A DNA stretch of 8,912 nucleotides from Desulfocapsa sp. (GTDB lineage: Bacteria > Desulfobacterota > Desulfobulbia > Desulfobulbales > Desulfocapsaceae). Below, in pieces: positions 5,743-8,912 of this stretch (positions within the stretch are counted from its first letter, which is position 1; each line of letters opens with the position of its first letter). The stretch spans positions 1 through 8,912 of the forward strand of contig JAOZKX010000060.1 of NCBI GenBank assembly GCA_029935135.1. The letters run 5' to 3'. The translations under genes and the position numbers were made by a program. Below the pieces are notes generated by a model. It did not search any database. It was not told the DNA's origin and saw only the letters and a program-made list of their open reading frames with translations.

Positions 5743-8700
5743 ATGTCCATTTTTAGTTATCATAAATATTCTCTTCGCAGTAAAGCAACACTTCTTATTG
5801 TTTTTGTCGTTGTGGTCAGTTTGTCCCTGGCCACCGCGATCAATATTTTCCAGACAAATCGCCTTATTGCTTCTGAACAGGAACGCTCAGCTGAGGCCAT
5901 TGTTCAGGGTCTGGCTCAAGCAGCTGAACTGCCGATGATTGTCCAGGATAAGCAGGAGCTGGACAGGATTCTGGGCGGATTCCTCTGGAACACTCAGGTG
6001 CAGTTTCTCCTTGTTTACAATGATAAGGGAGAGATTGTTGCCAAGCGTATTTTGGATGATGTGGCGTACGAATTGTATGCACAGCATGATGGAATCTCTG
6101 AATCGCTGGTTGTCTCCAGTCCAGTTGTTTTTCGTACGGATGATGACAGTCTAAACGAATGGGCACTTCTAGCTGCTGATGATCAGGCAGAGATGAATGA
6201 AGTCGGAAGTGTTCTGGTGGCACTGTCTGGTAAGGCTGTTCGTCGTGCACAGTTGAAACAGGCTATGGTTTCCCTTCTTGCTGCAAATCTTGCTGCAGGT
6301 CTTGGTATTTTTCTTATTTATCAGTTGATTGGCCGATGGACCAGGAAAGTTGATGGGCTTGTCACGGCCGCAGATGCTATGAAAAATGGAGATTTCAGTC
6401 ATCAGGTTATCGTTGACTCCGAGGACGAAGTTGGAAAACTTGCCTCAGCCTTTGAAGCCATGCGTATAGCTGTCCGTGAGCGGGATACCGAATTGCGTGA
6501 TCTGAATGATTCCCTCCATGATCTTGTTCGTGAACGTACCGAGAAACTGCAGGGAGCCGTGGTGGAGGCGCAGACCGCCAATGAGGCAAAATCCAGCTTT
6601 CTTGCCAATATGAGTCATGAAATCAGAACCCCTATGAATGCCATTATTGGTATGGTAGGACTTGCGCTCAATAAAAAACTCAGTCCCAAGCTCCGGGAGT
6701 ATCTTCTTACCGTCCGTTCTTCTGCCGAATCATTGTTGGCAATTATTAATGACATTCTTGATTTCTCAAAGATTGAAGCCGGTAAAATTCATATAGAACA
6801 TGTGGGTTTTCAATTGCATCAGCTCTTTGATAAACTGGCGGACCTATTCAGTGACCAGGCCGCTTCGAGAAATATTGAGCTGGTAATTGGCGTTGAGCCC
6901 GGTATTCCCGGGGCCCTTCGCGGCGATCCTTTACGGCTGGAACAGGTGTTTATTAATCTTCTTGGTAATGCCATAAAATTCACAGATAAGGGTGAAATTT
7001 TTGTCCACGCCACCATTGACTCTGAGACGAGCGAGAAGGTCCGCATTCTGTTTTCTATCACGGACACGGGTGTTGGTATTCGAGAGGAGCAATACAGTAC
7101 TCTTTTTGACCCTTTTACCCAGGCAGATGGATCCACAACGCGTGAATATGGCGGTACTGGCCTTGGGTTGTCAATCTGTCGCCGCCTGGTGAACCTACAT
7201 GGTGGAGAAATATGGGTGGACAGTAAACCCGGCCAGGGGACAACCGTCTATTTTACGGCCGAATTTTCCAAGCAGCCAGAAGAACGAGAGATTCGTTACC
7301 TGGTTCCGGCAACTATCAGGGGGCTGAAGGGGCTGGTTATTGACGATAATGCCACTGCCAGATGTATTACTACAAAAATGCTGGAGTCTTTTCATTTTGG
7401 GGTTGATGTTGTCTCTTCCTGTGAAGAGGCAAATCGAATTGTTCAGGGTGATTTGAATCGTTATGATTTTGTGCTGGTTGATTGGCGTATGCCAGAAACA
7501 GATGGGATCGAATGTGTCCGTAATCTTCGCAAACTGGAAGGTGCCGCAGATGTTCCTGTGATTATGATGACCGCCTTTGGTGGTGATCGTGAAATTACCC
7601 TGGCCAGGGAAGTTGGAGTGGATTATTTCCTGACCAAGCCGGTGAAACAGTCGCTGTTGTTTGATACAATTATGGATATTTTTAATCATCCTGAGGCGAT
7701 GCATGCTGGCCTGGATGAGCGGGAAGAAAGTATCCGCAGTCTGGTAGATTCTGATCATCTGGCAGGGGTTCGTATCCTTCTGGCCGAAGATAATCGTATC
7801 AATCAAAATGTTGCAAGAGAGTTACTTGAAAGTGTTGGGGTTATTGTGGAGGTTGCCAATAACGGAGAGGAGGCTGTTCATATTCTACAGGATCGTGGAG
7901 ATGAGTTTGACGGGGTGCTTATGGATGTGCAGATGCCGGTTATGGATGGTTATGAGGCAACTCGTGCCATACGGGAAAATCCAGTATTAAGTGATCTGCC
8001 TGTTATTGCAGTTACGGCCCATGCCATGCAGGGAGACCGTGATAAGTGTTTGCAGTCCGGAATGAATGATTATGTGGCAAAACCTATTACTCCAGAGCTG
8101 CTTTTTTCTGTTCTGACCCGATGGACCCGACCGGAACATGTAGATGCTGTGCGCAAGGGTGGTTTGTCTAACCTGACAAGGACTGGCGGTATGACAGAGT
8201 TGCCCGAATCATTACCAGGAATTCATGTTATTTCCGGTGTGTCACGCATGGCTGGAAATCTCAATTCGTATATCAGAATGTTGCAGGACCTGCACTGTTT
8301 CGGTAAGGAGGTTGTGGCTAAATTACCAGATCTGATTGATACTGATTTAGCTGGTGCTGCCAGGGAAATTCATACTCTAAAAGGCACTGCTGCCAATCTT
8401 TCAGCACATCATCTGCAGGATGTCAGTTTAAAGCTGGAGCTTGAAATTAAAGAGTTGATTGCTCAGGAAGAGACGGGTAGTGTCCCAGAATGCTGTGTCC
8501 ATGACGATTATCTTGAAACCATAGATGATGCCCTTGTGCAGCTTGGGAAGAGTATGAGAGAATTGGAAGAAGTTTGTGGAAGTGCACTGTCTGGTGGTAC
8601 AAATTTCCCTGCGGAGGATGTGAGCCTGGAAGAGTTGCTTGCAGTACTGGACGAACTGCAGCAGATGACTGAAGAGTTTGATCCCATGGCGGATGAGTAT

Positions 8701-8853
8701 TGGCAGGAGAAAAAAGAGATGTTTGCAGGTCAGGGGGTTGATGAGGAAACGGCGCGGATGGAAAATCATCTCCGTAATTATAATTTTGAGCGTGTGGCTG
8801 AATTTCTGCGCAGGATCAGGCGTCAAATTGCCAGGGGAGGTAAGGTCGCATGA
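5743..8853 (+). CDS. Hybrid sensor histidine kinase: periplasmic sensor-HAMP-HisKA-HATPase-REC-REC-HPt
   Basis: This 1036-residue inner-membrane kinase senses a periplasmic signal and runs an internal phosphorelay. Two membrane segments (about 16-36 and 175-196) flank a periplasmic domain of roughly 140 residues resembling CHASE8-type sensors ([17 protein letters not shown], then [13 protein letters not shown]). HAMP (197-250) and a coiled linker lead to the HisKA box with phosphoacceptor His292 ([11 protein letters not shown]). The ATPase domain has N-box NLLGNAIKF (405-413), DTGVGI (441-446) and GGTGLGLSI (470-478). REC1 has acidic D534/D535, phospho-Asp580, Thr610 and Lys632; REC2 has E682/D683, Asp728, Thr758 and Lys780. 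The HPt domain carries His877 in [11 protein letters not shown]. All catalytic residues appear intact. An extra helical C-terminus (about 910-1036) ends with [14 protein letters not shown], a helix pair often seen after HPt domains of such kinases. The start at 5743 has GAGGG only three bases upstream, an unusually short spacing, but gives a sensible N-terminus. The product resembles BarA/EvgS-style multi-step kinases. Confidence 0.96.
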   Translation: MSIFSYHKYSLRSKATLLIVFVVVVSLSLATAINIFQTNRLIASEQERSAEAIVQGLAQAAELPMIVQDKQELDRILGGFLWNTQVQFLLVYNDKGEIVAKRILDDVAYELYAQHDGISESLVVSSPVVFRTDDDSLNEWALLAADDQAEMNEVGSVLVALSGKAVRRAQLKQAMVSLLAANLAAGLGIFLIYQLIGRWTRKVDGLVTAADAMKNGDFSHQVIVDSEDEVGKLASAFEAMRIAVRERDTELRDLNDSLHDLVRERTEKLQGAVVEAQTANEAKSSFLANMSHEIRTPMNAIIGMVGLALNKKLSPKLREYLLTVRSSAESLLAIINDILDFSKIEAGKIHIEHVGFQLHQLFDKLADLFSDQAASRNIELVIGVEPGIPGALRGDPLRLEQVFINLLGNAIKFTDKGEIFVHATIDSETSEKVRILFSITDTGVGIREEQYSTLFDPFTQADGSTTREYGGTGLGLSICRRLVNLHGGEIWVDSKPGQGTTVYFTAEFSKQPEEREIRYLVPATIRGLKGLVIDDNATARCITTKMLESFHFGVDVVSSCEEANRIVQGDLNRYDFVLVDWRMPETDGIECVRNLRKLEGAADVPVIMMTAFGGDREITLAREVGVDYFLTKPVKQSLLFDTIMDIFNHPEAMHAGLDEREESIRSLVDSDHLAGVRILLAEDNRINQNVARELLESVGVIVEVANNGEEAVHILQDRGDEFDGVLMDVQMPVMDGYEATRAIRENPVLSDLPVIAVTAHAMQGDRDKCLQSGMNDYVAKPITPELLFSVLTRWTRPEHVDAVRKGGLSNLTRTGGMTELPESLPGIHVISGVSRMAGNLNSYIRMLQDLHCFGKEVVAKLPDLIDTDLAGAAREIHTLKGTAANLSAHHLQDVSLKLELEIKELIAQEETGSVPECCVHDDYLETIDDALVQLGKSMRELEEVCGSALSGGTNFPAEDVSLEELLAVLDELQQMTEEFDPMADEYWQEKKEMFAGQGVDEETARMENHLRNYNFERVAEFLRRIRRQIARGGKVA

Positions 8854-8912
8854 ATACTAAGCGTAATACCGTTCTTCTTGTTGATGACATTCCAGCGAAT
8901 ATCAAAATATTT
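8850..8912 (+). CDS. Response-regulator receiver protein, N-terminal part (cut by window edge)
   Basis: Only 21 codons are present, reading [20 protein letters not shown] and one further Phe. The first strand followed by the acidic pair VDD and 'IPANI' is the typical opening of a CheY-like receiver domain. The ATG overlaps the kinase stop in an ATGA arrangement (8850-8853), and GGAGG (8836-8840) lies nine bases upstream, so the two are translationally coupled. It is very likely the phosphorylation target of the kinase HPt domain. The output domain lies beyond the window: DNA-binding, GGDEF, HD-GYP or kinase extensions are all possible, and the 'VDDIPANI' wording is common among regulators with GGDEF, HD-GYP or kinase outputs. 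Confidence 0.87.
   Translation, partial: MNTKRNTVLLVDDIPANIKIF

Noticed and set aside
7195..7806. Open frame of about 200 codons on the minus strand opposite the kinase receivers
   Set aside because: It lies wholly antisense to well-conserved receiver-domain codons, shows no recognisable domain, and is explained as an open shadow frame of the kinase gene.
8428..8826. Open frame of about 130 codons on the minus strand opposite the kinase C-terminus
   Set aside because: Composition is typical of an antisense shadow and no ribosome site or family motif supports it.

Overview
The window looks like chromosomal DNA of moderate GC from a Gram-negative, outer-membrane-bearing bacterium: a TonB-dependent receptor and two exported binding proteins are present. 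The mix of a BMP-type ABC importer, a PF04392-type binding protein and a large hybrid kinase would suit a Desulfobacterota (Desulfobulbales-like) or related proteobacterium, but that placement is inference from gene style only. No RNA gene, CRISPR array, insertion sequence or phage gene was seen.

The layout is two divergent gene blocks separated by about 326 bases. The left, minus-strand block reads, in transcription order: a DUF493/YbeD-family small protein (2368-2087), an unrecognised 169-residue soluble protein (2063-1554), a BMP-family (PnrA/Med-like) periplasmic binding protein (1521-337), and the N-terminal part of an ABC ATPase (217-1) that leaves the window. Spacing is tight except between the binding protein and the ATPase, where a long inverted repeat (257-319) lies in the intercistronic gap. 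Permeases are expected beyond the left edge. The block probably imports a nucleoside-like or flavin-like compound.

The right, plus-strand block reads: a TonB-dependent outer-membrane receptor (2695-4710), a PF04392-type periplasmic binding protein (4723-5691) with no ABC permease or ATPase beside it, a 1036-residue hybrid histidine kinase (5743-8853) with a periplasmic sensor domain, HAMP, HisKA, HATPase, two receiver domains and an HPt domain, and the first 21 codons of a response-regulator-like protein (8850 onward) overlapping the kinase stop by four bases. The arrangement suggests one signalling chain: ligand entry through the receptor, capture by the binding protein, presentation to the kinase periplasmic domain, phosphorelay inside the kinase and output through the downstream regulator. 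This is the most interesting hypothesis here.

The divergent intergenic region carries several symmetric or repeated elements: a GGCCCAT dyad, a TGTAATT/AATTACA dyad, a TGTGGGTAA direct repeat with 20-base spacing, and a plausible sigma-70 promoter just upstream of the receptor. A perfect 12-base-arm palindrome lies inside the receptor's signal-peptide codons. These are candidate regulatory sites; the proteins that would bind them are unknown.
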